A DNA stretch of 64,000 nt from Sulfurimonas autotrophica DSM 16294 (GTDB taxonomy: Bacteria; Campylobacterota; Campylobacteria; Campylobacterales; Sulfurimonadaceae): assembly GCF_000147355.1 (NCBI RefSeq), contig NC_014506.1:1674001-1738000 (forward strand), written 5' to 3'. Numbering within the stretch: the stretch's first letter is position 1; every line of letters begins with the position of its first letter. This document shows, in pieces, positions 1 through 9,816 of this stretch. The notes under the pieces are model-generated. The model made no database searches, had not been told where the DNA came from, and saw only the letters and a list, made by a program, of their open reading frames with translations. A program made the position numbers and the translations under genes.

Positions 1-22
1 AAAATGAAATAAAAATGAAAAG

Positions 23-446
23 CTATGGTGTTATTTTTATCACTTGATAGCTTATGTTTTCATTCTCAACTGTGACTTTAATATAATGAAAAAATCCTCC
101 GTCTTTTAAGGGTGCACCGGCACCGCCTGAAATGATATAAGGAGTTTTATGCCAAATCCCATGATAATAAGCATGTATATGAGAGCAAAAGAGCTTCGTC
201 ACATTGTACCTCTCAAACAGTTTATTGAGCATTTTCGCAACTCCTGCTTAAGCCAAGAAAATTGCTTTAAACCCAGTCCTTCATCATCGGCATCATCTAC
301 AATGATAAAATAGCTGTTTTTAAATGCAAAAATGAAAATTTTTGGTTTGTAGGGTTTATATTTTGAATCTCTTTTAGTATTATTTCATTGTAAGACTGAG
401 AAGACAGGAGTGTCACACAAGAAAATAAAAAGAATATATATTTCAT
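23..446 (-). pseudogene. Broken secreted metallophosphoesterase
   Basis: Reading from an ATG at 446, the first frame gives a signal peptide (MKYIFFLFSCVTLLSS) and the start of an alpha helix (NEIILKEIQNINP), then hits a stop at 297-299. A second frame picks up inside it (KNSYFIIVDDADDEGLGLKQ) and runs to the stop at 23. It carries the C-terminal part of a calcineurin-like phosphoesterase, including the metal ligand motif CSHIHAYYHG and the family-typical IISGGAGAPL. The N-terminal metal-binding blocks (D-x-H, GD, GNH) that should lie between these parts are absent. An internal deletion plus frameshift therefore explains the locus better than a short gene. It begins directly after the RND gene and was probably the last gene of that operon. 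A sequencing error could explain the frameshift but not the missing core. Confidence 0.7.
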
Positions 447-3400
447 CTAGCGAATCCTTATAAAATGAAAAAAGAGCGGAATAATATATAAATTTATAAC
501 AATAGCAAAAAGTAATCCTCCCATGATGGAAATAGCCAAATCTTGAATGATTTGTGTACCTGTTCCAATAGCAAGAGCGATAGGCAGCAGTGCCAAAGCA
601 TTTGACACCATAGTCATAAGAATCGGTTTTGCCCTTAAAGCAAGTGCATCGAGCTGTTGTTCTATCTCACAGGTCTGATGATTTAAGTTCATCTGAAAAA
701 AATCATATATCAATACATTATTGTTTATAACAATACTTAAAACAATTAAAACACCCATAAAAGCCATAATATCCAAAGGCTTATGTGTTAAATACAAAGC
801 TAAGAATACTCCGGTAGATGTTAATATAAGTGCAGTAACAATAGCAACAGCGATACGGAGTGAGCTGAAGTTTAGCAACAGACCGATAAAAATGATAGTG
901 ACAGCAAAAAGTATAACTAAACTCATCTGTTTAAATGATTTTTGCTGTTCTTTATAAAATCCGCTGATTTCAGTTGTAATGTTATCAGGGATTTTTGCAT
1001 TGTTCATCTCTTTTTTAATTTTGGCAACAACGCCGCTCATATCATTCCCGGTAAAACGAATACCCAATACACATACCGGAGACAGATTATAATGACTGAC
1101 TTCGGCTACTTTGTTTTCATAAGAGATATCTGCCAACTCTTTAAGTGGAATTCTTTGTTTTAGTGTTGGTGAATAAATTTTTAGATCTTTTTTCAAATAT
1201 GCAATAGGATCAATATTTGGTCTGCTCATTAAAACTCGAAGATTAATAAGTTTTTCACCATTTGCCACAGAAGCCACAATTTTTCCATAATAAAGTGCAC
1301 TGATTTGACTTCTTATCATCGCCTCATCTATGCCATAGCGTGAACGTGCGATACTTTTTGCTTTTATATTAATAGCAGGAGAAGCATACGATGTTAAAAC
1401 ATTTACCTCTTCCACATCTTTTATTTTTCTGAGAACTTTTTGCAGCTTGTAACCTTGGGTAATGAGCTCTTCGGGATTTGAGCCAAACAGATGCACAGAA
1501 ATAGGTGCATCTGCACCCATAATATCACCAAGTCTATCTTCAAGTACCTGTGAAAGTCCAAGTTCTACAATATTTGGTATTTGTGCTTCAATCTTTTTGC
1601 GTATATCATCTATTACCTCAAAACTGCTGCGTTTATGATTTGCTTTGAGCGTAACTAAAAAATCACCCTGATTTATGGGAATATTTAGTTTTCCAAGTCC
1701 GGTTCCAATGCGCATAGTCCAATTTTTTACCTCTGGTATTTTACTGAGTATCATACCTATTTCATCAAACTCTTCTTGAGATTGATTGAGTGTTATTTCT
1801 GTTGGTAAAACCAAATCAACAACAATATTTCCCTCATCCCATTGTGGCAGGAAAGCTGACGGAATATGAAGATATAAAACTGCCGACGTAGCTAAAAAAG
1901 CTATAATTAATGGAATTGAAACCCAAGAGTGCTTAAAACTTTTACGCATAAAATTTATATATTTATCTATATATTTCTGCATAAAATCTTCATTTTTATT
2001 TTGTTCCTTTGGAAGCATTATATATGCTATTACAGGAGTTAAAAAAATCGCTATTAGTTGGGAGATGAAGTAAGTTATAACCAAAACTATCGCTAATTGT
2101 TTAAAAAAGACTCCGACTATGCCACTGACAAGCAAAAGAGGAACAAATATTAAAACAGAAATTGTTGTAGCAACACTCATAATAGGCAAAATCTCACCAG
2201 ATCCCTTGATAATGGCATTCCGTTTTGTCTCCCCGTTTTCGTAATGACGTTCTATATTTTCAACAACTATCAGCATTTGATCAATCAGTCCTCCCATCGC
2301 CGCAACCATACCGCCAAGAGAAAAAATATTAAAATCAATACCAATAAGTTTCATACCTATTATGGTTATAAAAAAAGTAACAGGAATAATAAAAAGTGCA
2401 GCTAAAGAGAGTGTAAATTTTCTTAAAAAGAAAAATATGATTAAAACAGCTATAAATGAACCAATTACTATGGCATCAACAACACTTCTTACAGCTTTTT
2501 TGATAAAAACAGTACCATCATAATACTTCTTAAGTTTAATGCCGTCTTTGGCGAGTTTTTTATTGAGTGCATCTACTTTTTTATTAAAGGCCTTTTGAAC
2601 ATCTATGGCATTTGCATTTGGCTGACGAAGCAAATCAAATACAACAGCATTTTTAAAGCCACTTACAGCAGAAATCTCTTTAACAGGATTTTCTCTCTCT
2701 ATAAGCAGTGCAATATCACTCAGTTTTATACTTTTACCATTTCCAAGAGATATATTTAATTTTAAAAAATCATTTGCATTGGTTCTTTTTTGATTGAGTG
2801 AAAGAATATACTGAGTATGTTTATCATTAATAAGTCCCAAAAAATCTATACTGTTTTGGGCTTTTAACTGTGTGATAATATCATCTATATTTAATTTATA
2901 CGCTGCTACTTTTTTGCCATCAAGTATAAGTTTATACTCACTCCATGCAGGAGATTTCATCTGTATATCATATACTCCATCGATTCCAAGCATAACAGGT
3001 TTTAACTCATAATAAAGCTTTTCCGTCAATCTTGCACGAGAAACACTGTCTGAACCTATGGCATAAATAGAAACAGGATACATGCTCGGTGTTGCCTGTT
3101 TAATTGTTATTTTGGCGTTTGGACTTATAGAGTTTTTAATATCCGCCATACGAGCCTGAACGAGTTGATAAGCCAGATAAGGGTCTATACTCCAGTTGAA
3201 GTAGATATTAATATCAGTTGTTCCGACTGAGGTAGAAGAGACTATCTTTTGTACATCTTGAACACTCTTTAGGGCTTCTTCGCTTGGCTTTGTAACGGAG
3301 TAAAGCATCTGTGAAATAGGGGCATGCCCATTGTCAATGCTTACTTCAATACGTGGAAAAAAGATATTGGGCAATACTCCTTGTGGAATAGTAGTTGAGA

Positions 3401-3494
3401 CTTTGTACCCAACAGAAGTTAATAGTGTAATAATTAAAATAATCGCTAGTTTATTTTTGAGTATGTAGAGGTAAAAACCTTTTTTCTCTTGCAT
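447..3494 (-). CDS. RND family efflux transporter, inner-membrane pump
   Basis: This 1015-residue protein has the size and layout of an AcrB/CusA-type proton-driven pump: an N-terminal membrane helix, a large periplasmic porter domain, a block of helices near residues 330-520, a second periplasmic domain and a C-terminal helix block. The fourth-helix motif is visible near residue 404 as GGLIDQMLIVVENIERH, with one acidic residue where drug pumps usually have two, which is closer to metal or unusual-substrate pumps. The start overlaps the stop of the adaptor gene by one base (TAATG), so the two are translationally coupled. No outer-membrane factor is nearby, so the complex probably borrows one encoded elsewhere. 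Substrate cannot be read from the sequence. Confidence 0.9.
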   Translation of the reverse strand: MQEKKGFYLYILKNKLAIILIITLLTSVGYKVSTTIPQGVLPNIFFPRIEVSIDNGHAPISQMLYSVTKPSEEALKSVQDVQKIVSSTSVGTTDINIYFNWSIDPYLAYQLVQARMADIKNSISPNAKITIKQATPSMYPVSIYAIGSDSVSRARLTEKLYYELKPVMLGIDGVYDIQMKSPAWSEYKLILDGKKVAAYKLNIDDIITQLKAQNSIDFLGLINDKHTQYILSLNQKRTNANDFLKLNISLGNGKSIKLSDIALLIERENPVKEISAVSGFKNAVVFDLLRQPNANAIDVQKAFNKKVDALNKKLAKDGIKLKKYYDGTVFIKKAVRSVVDAIVIGSFIAVLIIFFFLRKFTLSLAALFIIPVTFFITIIGMKLIGIDFNIFSLGGMVAAMGGLIDQMLIVVENIERHYENGETKRNAIIKGSGEILPIMSVATTISVLIFVPLLLVSGIVGVFFKQLAIVLVITYFISQLIAIFLTPVIAYIMLPKEQNKNEDFMQKYIDKYINFMRKSFKHSWVSIPLIIAFLATSAVLYLHIPSAFLPQWDEGNIVVDLVLPTEITLNQSQEEFDEIGMILSKIPEVKNWTMRIGTGLGKLNIPINQGDFLVTLKANHKRSSFEVIDDIRKKIEAQIPNIVELGLSQVLEDRLGDIMGADAPISVHLFGSNPEELITQGYKLQKVLRKIKDVEEVNVLTSYASPAINIKAKSIARSRYGIDEAMIRSQISALYYGKIVASVANGEKLINLRVLMSRPNIDPIAYLKKDLKIYSPTLKQRIPLKELADISYENKVAEVSHYNLSPVCVLGIRFTGNDMSGVVAKIKKEMNNAKIPDNITTEISGFYKEQQKSFKQMSLVILFAVTIIFIGLLLNFSSLRIAVAIVTALILTSTGVFLALYLTHKPLDIMAFMGVLIVLSIVINNNVLIYDFFQMNLNHQTCEIEQQLDALALRAKPILMTMVSNALALLPIALAIGTGTQIIQDLAISIMGGLLFAIVINLYIIPLFFHFIRIR

Positions 3495-4489
3495 TACTTC
3501 ACACTCACTCTCAAGTTATCATGAAGCATATAGGCATTTTTAAGTGCTACTCTTGCATCTTTTGGAAGTGTGTTTTTGATAAGAGCATTTTGCAGCATAT
3601 CTTTTTGAATCTCAATAAAAGCGAGATGGGCGATATTGTTTTTATCTATAAGATAAACTGCCGGACGATTATCAACAAGAACTATTGCTTCTTTTGCTAT
3701 GAGAATACCATTGAGATTTTTTAAGATGATTTTAGCTGTAAGTTGTAGATTCAAAGGAAGTTTCTCAGCCGGTTTAGCAATGAGTTCCATAAGGTTATTA
3801 GAAGTTTTTGGAAGAATATTGACGATAGTTGCAAAACAATTTTTGTAGCTGCTTTGTAGTTGTACTTGCATTTCTTTTTTAATTTTTACAGCATAACTGC
3901 TGTCTACAAAAAGTTTTACATAGTTATTTTCATCAAGCAGCATTGCTATAGTTGTTCCATAATTTATATAAGAATTATTTGACACAAAATTTGTAAGCAC
4001 TCCATTGTGTGGTGCTTTAATAAGTGCATTTTTTTGTTCTAAAAGAAGCAGGTTATACTCATTTAGCGTGCTATGGTAAATTTCTTTTAAGTGTTCATAA
4101 GCAATTTTGTCACTAAGATAACTGTTTTTTGAAGCGACACCCATTTTATATTTTTCTAGTGATGTTTGAAGTTTTGTCTTAAAAAAGTTGAGTTCATTTG
4201 TTTGTAAGCTTAATTTATTATGCAGATATTGCAACTTTTTATCTCTTGTTTTATTAGTTACAAGTGCAATAATATCACCTTTAGCTACAGTGCTGTTTTG
4301 AGAAATCTTCCAATGGAGAATACCTGATATTTTTGCTGTTAATGCATACCTGCTTTTTGAAATAACTTTACCGTTGACTTCTATAGTAGATGACATTGTG
4401 CTCATTTTAGGTTTAATAATACTAACAGAAACCGACGAAGCAAAAACAGGGATACAAAGGAGATAAACAAGTATTATTTTTTGAAACAT
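3494..4489 (-). CDS. RND efflux periplasmic adaptor (membrane fusion protein)
   Basis: The protein has an N-terminal signal peptide (MFQKIILVYLLCIPVFA) and then the usual adaptor order: a lipoyl-like half domain (VNGKVISKSRYALTAKISG, then VAKGDIIALV), a helical hairpin at about residues 85-155, the second lipoyl half (ALIKAPHNGVLTNFVSN) and beta-barrel/membrane-proximal parts. At 331 residues it is short for the family and its hairpin is short. It precedes and overlaps the pump gene by one base. It would bridge the inner-membrane pump to an outer-membrane channel not encoded here. Confidence 0.87.
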   Translation of the reverse strand: MFQKIILVYLLCIPVFASSVSVSIIKPKMSTMSSTIEVNGKVISKSRYALTAKISGILHWKISQNSTVAKGDIIALVTNKTRDKKLQYLHNKLSLQTNELNFFKTKLQTSLEKYKMGVASKNSYLSDKIAYEHLKEIYHSTLNEYNLLLLEQKNALIKAPHNGVLTNFVSNNSYINYGTTIAMLLDENNYVKLFVDSSYAVKIKKEMQVQLQSSYKNCFATIVNILPKTSNNLMELIAKPAEKLPLNLQLTAKIILKNLNGILIAKEAIVLVDNRPAVYLIDKNNIAHLAFIEIQKDMLQNALIKNTLPKDARVALKNAYMLHDNLRVSVK

Positions 4490-4555
4490 TATTAGCCTTT
4501 GTATATATTTACTTCAATAATATACAAAGAAGATGAAATGAAAATGAATTTTCTC

Positions 4556-5263
4556 TTATTTTAAAGCTATAAAAGTAGCAAAATTGGCCCATCTCAAAAG
4601 TACTTCACAATGAGAAAAACCTGCATTTAATGCCATTTTTATATTTTCTTCTTCACTGTAAGGTACAAGCACATTTTCCAAAGCTTCACGTTTTTGCATA
4701 ATCTCATACTCTGAGTAGCCTTGTTCCTTTTTAAAATCATAATAGCATTCAATCAACTCTTTATTGAGTTTTGGATGATGAGAAATTACCTTTTCGCTAA
4801 ATATAAAAGCACCCTCTTTTTGTAATGCAGCTGCAATTTTTTTTACTAATTCTTCGCGTACAAGGGGACGGATAAATTGCAGAGTATAGTTACTTATAAA
4901 AACATCTGCCTCTTTGTAGTCGTACTCAAGTATGTCAGCATTGCAAACTTCAATATCCGCACCGTATGCTTCACATTTCTGCCTCGCACGTTGCAACATT
5001 GCCTCAGAGTTGTCAAGACCGATGAGTTCTGCGTTCGTTGATAATTTTCTATGGATATTAAGCAGTGTTGATGCCGTTGAACAGCCCAAATCATATACTC
5101 TCCCGTTTTCATTCAAGTTTTTGAGGGCAAAAAATTCTGTAATTTTCTGAGACTCTTTATAAAAGGGTACGCTTCTCTCAAGCATATCATCAAAGACGGC
5201 TGCAACCTCTTCATCAAATTCAAACTGTTTTTTTATCGGTTTTGCAAATACTTTATCATTCAT
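4556..5263 (-). CDS. cmoA: Carboxy-S-adenosyl-L-methionine synthase
   Basis: CmoA converts S-adenosylmethionine and prephenate to carboxy-SAM, which CmoB uses to make 5-carboxymethoxyuridine derivatives at the tRNA wobble position. The 235-residue protein shows a class I methyltransferase fold: [11 protein letters not shown] is the SAM-binding loop near residue 57, followed by [14 protein letters not shown] and a PFYKESQ segment typical of CmoA upstream. Length matches the family. No cmoB lies adjacent. It is divergent from the small membrane protein gene at 5315. Confidence 0.9.
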   Translation of the reverse strand: MNDKVFAKPIKKQFEFDEEVAAVFDDMLERSVPFYKESQKITEFFALKNLNENGRVYDLGCSTASTLLNIHRKLSTNAELIGLDNSEAMLQRARQKCEAYGADIEVCNADILEYDYKEADVFISNYTLQFIRPLVREELVKKIAAALQKEGAFIFSEKVISHHPKLNKELIECYYDFKKEQGYSEYEIMQKREALENVLVPYSEEENIKMALNAGFSHCEVLLRWANFATFIALK

Positions 5264-5288
5264 AAATAGAATTTTATCAAAATAAGCC

Positions 5289-5294
5289 TATAAT
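5289..5294 (+). promoter_or_regulatory. Probable -10 box for the small membrane protein gene
   Basis: A perfect TATAAT lies 20 bases before the ATG at 5315, with a Shine-Dalgarno-like AAAAAAGGAT between. Campylobacterota sigma-70 promoters typically show only a strong -10, as here. Confidence 0.5.
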
Positions 5295-5314
5295 TGAGTA
5301 AAAAAAGGATATTT

Positions 5315-5662
5315 ATGGATATATCGCTCTCTTCATGGATGATGATTGCCTTTGTTTTAGCACTTATAGTAAGTATATGGAAAGTCTACAAATTCATGCC
5401 AAGTAAGGCTTTGCATGATGATGACACAACGCCTCAGGCACAAACAGAGTTAATAGGTTTGATTTTAAAAATTATTAAAGGAAGCAATGGAGAACTCACA
5501 GAAAAAGAATTAATTGAGATGGTGACACAGCATGAAGATTTTGATGTCGAACACTTTTGGAGGTTTAACGAAAACAAACTCAAGCAGCTTTTACATATAC
5601 ATTATATAAAAAATCCCGATACAAAAAGTATCAAGGATATTCATAAAAAACTCAATACTTAG
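5315..5662 (+). CDS. Small single-pass membrane protein, unknown function
   Basis: I do not recognise this family. The protein of 115 residues starts with a membrane helix (SSWMMIAFVLALIVSIWKVY) followed by a soluble acidic and lysine-rich region of about 80 residues (TELIGLILKIIKGSNGELTE) that looks like a small helical, possibly winged-helix-like domain. The open frame extends back to a TTG at 5294, but the ATG at 5315 has an AGGAT ribosome-binding site and sits properly behind a TATAAT, so I use it. The stop overlaps the convergent fbaA stop by four bases. Confidence 0.65.
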   Translation: MDISLSSWMMIAFVLALIVSIWKVYKFMPSKALHDDDTTPQAQTELIGLILKIIKGSNGELTEKELIEMVTQHEDFDVEHFWRFNENKLKQLLHIHYIKNPDTKSIKDIHKKLNT

Positions 5663-6738
5663 TTTCTATCCATCGCATTTAAGTCTTTATAGGCTTGAAT
5701 CACACGCTCGACCAAGTTCTCTTGACCTGCACGAAGCCATTTTCTAGGATCATAATATTTTTTATTCGGTTTATCTTCGCCTTGGGGGTTTCCGATTTGG
5801 CTTTGAAGATAATCGTGATATTTTTCTACATATTTGCGAACACCGTCCCATGTTGCCCATTGAGTATCGGTATCTATATTCATTTTCACAACACCGTACC
5901 CGATGGCTTCGCTTATTTCAGAAGGAAGTGACCCTGAACCACCGTGAAATACAAAATTTACAGGTTCTTCTTCTGTATGGAATTTCTCTTGAATATATTT
6001 TTGTGAATTATCTAAAATTTTAGGCGTCAACTGTACATTACCCGGTTTATAAACACCGTGCACGTTTCCAAACGAAGCTGCTATAGTAAAGTTTGAAGAA
6101 ATTTCACTCAATTCTTTATACGCGAGTGCGACTTCTTCTGGCTGCGTGTATAAAAGAGCATTGTCAATGTTCGTATTGTCAACACCGTCTTCTTCTCCGC
6201 CTGTACAGCCGAGTTCTATCTCAATACTCATACCGATTTTACTCATTCTCTCCAAATAAGCCTTACATGTACCAATATTTTCATTTAAAGACTCTTCGGA
6301 GAGGTCAAGCATGTGAGAAGAAAAAAGCGGTTTACCCTGTGTTTTATAATAACTCTCACCTGCTTCAAGCAGAGCATTTATCCATGGAAGCAGTTTCTTC
6401 GATGCATGATCCGTATGTAAAATAACGGCAACACCGTATGCTTCTGCCATCATATGTGTATGAATCGCACCGGCAACAGCACCGACAATCGCCGCTTTTT
6501 CACCGTCATTATTCAAACCTTTCCCTGCATAATAAGAAGCACCGCCGTTACTAAACTGTATAATAACAGGAGAATTAGCTTTTGCGGCAGCTTCTAAAAC
6601 ACCGTTGACGGAGTCTGTATTTACCACATTAACGGCAGGTATGGCAAAGCCGACCTTTTTAGCATGTTCATATACCTTTAAAACATCATCACCGAAAAGA
6701 ACTCCAGGTTTAACAATATCCAATACACCATTACTCAT
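5659..6738 (-). CDS. fbaA: Class II fructose-bisphosphate aldolase
   Basis: This zinc-dependent aldolase interconverts fructose 1,6-bisphosphate with dihydroxyacetone phosphate and glyceraldehyde 3-phosphate, in glycolysis and, in autotrophs, gluconeogenesis. Visible motifs are HTDHASKKLLPWINALLEAG with the zinc-ligand histidines, NVHGVYKPGNVQL and the phosphate-binding FHGGSGS. The 359-residue length and the sequence pattern are those of the E. coli FbaA type (class IIA). It appears monocistronic. Confidence 0.95.
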   Translation of the reverse strand: MSNGVLDIVKPGVLFGDDVLKVYEHAKKVGFAIPAVNVVNTDSVNGVLEAAAKANSPVIIQFSNGGASYYAGKGLNNDGEKAAIVGAVAGAIHTHMMAEAYGVAVILHTDHASKKLLPWINALLEAGESYYKTQGKPLFSSHMLDLSEESLNENIGTCKAYLERMSKIGMSIEIELGCTGGEEDGVDNTNIDNALLYTQPEEVALAYKELSEISSNFTIAASFGNVHGVYKPGNVQLTPKILDNSQKYIQEKFHTEEEPVNFVFHGGSGSLPSEISEAIGYGVVKMNIDTDTQWATWDGVRKYVEKYHDYLQSQIGNPQGEDKPNKKYYDPRKWLRAGQENLVERVIQAYKDLNAMDRN

Positions 6739-6827
6739 AATAATTCCCTACATAATTTTTGAAATTATAATATATAGTTCATTTAAAAGAACTTTATGCT
6801 AAAATCATACACCAAAGGATTTTGAGA

Positions 6828-7463
6828 ATGAGTAGCAAAACAGAAATTAATACAGATATTGTTCTCATAGATATTATTAATTTTTCTATACTCACCACAA
6901 AACAGCAGCTTGAAATCATCAACTTTTTAACACGTAGTTACAAAAAGATTATTGAGCGGATACTAGAGAATGCAAAACTTCCACTGAGCGAACTGATATT
7001 GGGCTATATTCCCACTGGTGACGGCTTTTATTGCATACTCACACCAAAGTTCAGAGGCTATGGAACAATTCTTGGACTGAGTTTTAATCATTTTTCAGAA
7101 CAAATTTCAAAAAAATTTTCTTATTTTCAAGGCTTACGTATAGCTGCTCATACAGGGAAAATCAACCAGTTTACAGATATTTTAGGGCATAAAAATTTTA
7201 TAGGAACAGGACTTAACGACTGTGCCCGATATTTAGAGCTTAAAGACTTCAATATTTCAACGGTAATGATTTCTGATGAGGCATATTACAACTTTCAGCG
7301 CTTCATAACTGTGCACAAAGAGTATAATCAACTACTCATAGAAAGAGAGTTCAAAAAATCACCGCTTTACAGATTTAAAGACAAACACAACAATGAAAAG
7401 AAGGGATACCGTGTATGGCTGAGAAAATCGGGTATAATTATCCCTCCAATTTATAAATTTTAA
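6828..7463 (+). CDS. Stand-alone class III nucleotidyl cyclase-fold protein
   Basis: The 211-residue protein is essentially one cyclase-homology domain. The first metal aspartate lies in VLIDIINFS, the second in PTGDGFYCIL, and the transition-state Asn/Arg pair is recognisable in GTGLNDCARYLEL. The base-selecting lysine is not evident, so activity and nucleotide are uncertain. There is no sensor, membrane segment or HAMP domain. The frame could start at a TTG at 6822, but the ATG at 6828 has AAAGGAT seven bases upstream. It lies just before the coiled-coil/FapA-like pair. It could be a cyclase or a degenerate ligand-binding relative. Confidence 0.65.
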   Translation: MSSKTEINTDIVLIDIINFSILTTKQQLEIINFLTRSYKKIIERILENAKLPLSELILGYIPTGDGFYCILTPKFRGYGTILGLSFNHFSEQISKKFSYFQGLRIAAHTGKINQFTDILGHKNFIGTGLNDCARYLELKDFNISTVMISDEAYYNFQRFITVHKEYNQLLIEREFKKSPLYRFKDKHNNEKKGYRVWLRKSGIIIPPIYKF

Positions 7464-7488
7464 ACAAGCATTAAAGAAAGGAAGATGA

Positions 7489-8139
7489 ATGAAACTGACA
7501 CTTGATGAGTATTCAAAAAAATTCAAAATGTCAAAAGAGATGATTAATTCCAAACTTCGTACCAAAAAACTAAACTATATTGTTGAAGATGATACTGTCT
7601 ATATAATCGTTCCTGATGAAGTCCCCCAAAAACAGGCACAGCCATCATCTCCAAGTAAATCACCGGCAAAACCAAGAACAACAGTTGCAATGGTTTTATC
7701 ATTGTATCAAAAAGAGAACCTGCAGCTCAAAGCTAAAATTGTACAGCTAGAAGAAAAAATAGACAAACTTATAGATGACAAAGAGCAAATGCTTCGCGAT
7801 GAGATGAGTAAAATAGAAAAAGTCTATAGTACAAAAGATGAACAGTTAAAACAAGTTCTAGAACTGCTTAACACAAAACTTCTTGCCCAAAGTACAAATA
7901 CCGTGCATGATGTTGAACCTTTACCTCAAACGCAAAAAGCAATAGATGTAGAAGAGGAAAATAAGATTGTCGAGCTCAAAAGCTACCTTAAAACACTTGA
8001 GTTAGAACCTTACCAGAGAAAAATCATTAAAAAAAGATTTTTGGCAGTTTATGACAGTGATGTCAGAGTAATCAAACAAAATGGTAAGCTCTACCTTGAT
8101 TTTGCCAAATATGATTACAGCGATTTACTCGAGTATTAA
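7489..8139 (+). CDS. Coiled-coil protein, possibly DUF3972-like
   Basis: The 216-residue protein opens with a short helix-turn-helix-like region (LTLDEYSKKFKMSKEMINSK), then a proline/serine-rich linker around residues 45-65, then a long coiled coil (KENLQLKAKIVQLEEKIDKL onward) and a C-terminal segment of about 45 residues. I have a weak impression of the DUF3972 family of Campylobacterota, which I cannot confirm. It ends four bases before the FapA-like gene and is probably co-translated with it. No enzymatic motif is visible. Confidence 0.6.
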   Translation: MKLTLDEYSKKFKMSKEMINSKLRTKKLNYIVEDDTVYIIVPDEVPQKQAQPSSPSKSPAKPRTTVAMVLSLYQKENLQLKAKIVQLEEKIDKLIDDKEQMLRDEMSKIEKVYSTKDEQLKQVLELLNTKLLAQSTNTVHDVEPLPQTQKAIDVEEENKIVELKSYLKTLELEPYQRKIIKKRFLAVYDSDVRVIKQNGKLYLDFAKYDYSDLLEY

Positions 8140-8142
8140 ATA

Positions 8143-9816
8143 ATGCCAAAAATAGAAAATAAAATCATAAAAACGAGGTATATAGCAGAAGCATTAAATA
8201 TTTTTGCAGAAGAAAATCTTATTTCTCCATCAGAATGTGATTTCCTTATTAATAAGGTTGACACTTATATAAAAAGTAATGCGACCGAATCTTTTGAACT
8301 CTACAGCAAAGATGTACAAAAGAGTTATATGGACAAAGAAAGAATCCTTAATGAACATATCGAGTTTCATCAGCTCTATACTATTACAGCTATGCAAAGA
8401 GAGAAAACAGAACTAGAACTTGAGTATACTATTGATTATTCAAAATACTCCACCCATCCTACGCTCATTTTATCACCAGATTCAAAAATTCCTTACAAAA
8501 CATATAAGCCCATTGATTTGTTGAAAAAACTTTTTAGAGAGTTCAATAAGATTAAGGCATATCATCAAATACTCATCAACATATTTGATGAAGATATGAA
8601 AAAGTATCTGAAACTTTTAGTAAAATACATCTATGCGGGAAAATTTATCAAACGAGTAAAAATTCCGCTCTTTAACGGTATAACCCCTCTTATCACACGC
8701 CCAAGCAAACTTATATTTTGGTTTCAAGAAAAAGAGCATAAGAGCGAAGTGGTTGAAGTAGAAGAGAATGAAGTACTTGTTGAGTACAAAAAACCTATTT
8801 ACGGGCAGAACGGATTGAATGCTTTTGGGGAGTATATAGATACAGCTTTTGCCAATAATGTAGATGATTTACAGGCTAGAGTTGATGAAAACTCTATTAA
8901 AATCGAAGAAAATACAACAACAAAACGCTATATTAGTAAAATACGCGGTTATATACATTATGACGGCAAAGAATTACTTGTTGATAACCGCATTAAAATT
9001 AGTGAAATTTCAAGACATAGAGACCTCGTCGATGACTTGGAGGATAATAATATTGAAGTTGTAGTCACACAACATGATACAAATCGAGATACAATCAAAG
9101 AGGGAGTCATTCTTGTTTCAGAAAGAATACATGTAGATGGTTTTGTCGGTGCAAAGAGTCGTCTCGAAGCTGTAACACTGGAAATTGATGGTGCCACACA
9201 CCAAGATTCCATACAATATGCAAAATATGCAAGCGTTAACAGACATAAAGGCACGCTAAGATGCCATGAAGGAAAAATAAAACTCCTTGAAGGCGGTGTC
9301 GTTTATGCGACCACTGTGGATATTGAATCTTCTATAGGCGGCGCAGTATATGCACAAGATGTCACTATAGGGCATGTTAAAAACAATTTGAAGGTTTATG
9401 CTTCAAATTCGATTACCGTGCGCCTTGTAAGCGGAGAAGATAACCTGTTTAAAATCAATTACCGCGATATCCCAATATTAGAGAGTAAAATAAAATTTAT
9501 AGAGAGTGATCTTGAAGATCTTAAATATAAGCTGGAAGAAGCAAAAAGACACAGCCTAAGCAGAGTTGAAGAATTAAAAAAAGAGATCCAATCTCTAAAA
9601 AATGAAAAAAAAGCAATACAAAACTCCTACAAAAACGCCACTATTACTGTAAAAGAACCTTTTAGAGGTCTCAACAATATTGTATTTACAATAGATGAAT
9701 CTCATGAAATATCATATAAAACAGATGCACAATTCTACACTCCTTTTTATCTTGAGATGAAAGAAAATATCATCACCCTCCATCCTGTCGCAAAATCAAT
9801 AGTCATAGAAGAATAA
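8143..9816 (+). CDS. FapA/DUF342 family protein
   Basis: The 557-residue protein matches the flagellar assembly protein A (DUF342) architecture. A variable N-terminal part of about 200 residues is followed by the family segment KKPIYGQNGLNAFGEYI, a repetitive beta-helix-like region (residues 300-440, with GVVYATTVDIESSIGGAVYA) and a coiled coil at about 455-505. FapA proteins are linked in other bacteria to polar placement of flagella and regulation, but the role here is inferred. It follows the coiled-coil gene by four bases. It has no signal peptide and is probably cytoplasmic. Confidence 0.75.
   Translation: MPKIENKIIKTRYIAEALNIFAEENLISPSECDFLINKVDTYIKSNATESFELYSKDVQKSYMDKERILNEHIEFHQLYTITAMQREKTELELEYTIDYSKYSTHPTLILSPDSKIPYKTYKPIDLLKKLFREFNKIKAYHQILINIFDEDMKKYLKLLVKYIYAGKFIKRVKIPLFNGITPLITRPSKLIFWFQEKEHKSEVVEVEENEVLVEYKKPIYGQNGLNAFGEYIDTAFANNVDDLQARVDENSIKIEENTTTKRYISKIRGYIHYDGKELLVDNRIKISEISRHRDLVDDLEDNNIEVVVTQHDTNRDTIKEGVILVSERIHVDGFVGAKSRLEAVTLEIDGATHQDSIQYAKYASVNRHKGTLRCHEGKIKLLEGGVVYATTVDIESSIGGAVYAQDVTIGHVKNNLKVYASNSITVRLVSGEDNLFKINYRDIPILESKIKFIESDLEDLKYKLEEAKRHSLSRVEELKKEIQSLKNEKKAIQNSYKNATITVKEPFRGLNNIVFTIDESHEISYKTDAQFYTPFYLEMKENIITLHPVAKSIVIEE

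Noticed and set aside
4894-5150. Short frames overlapping cmoA on both strands
   Set aside because: No ribosome-binding sites, unusual composition, fully inside a conserved gene.
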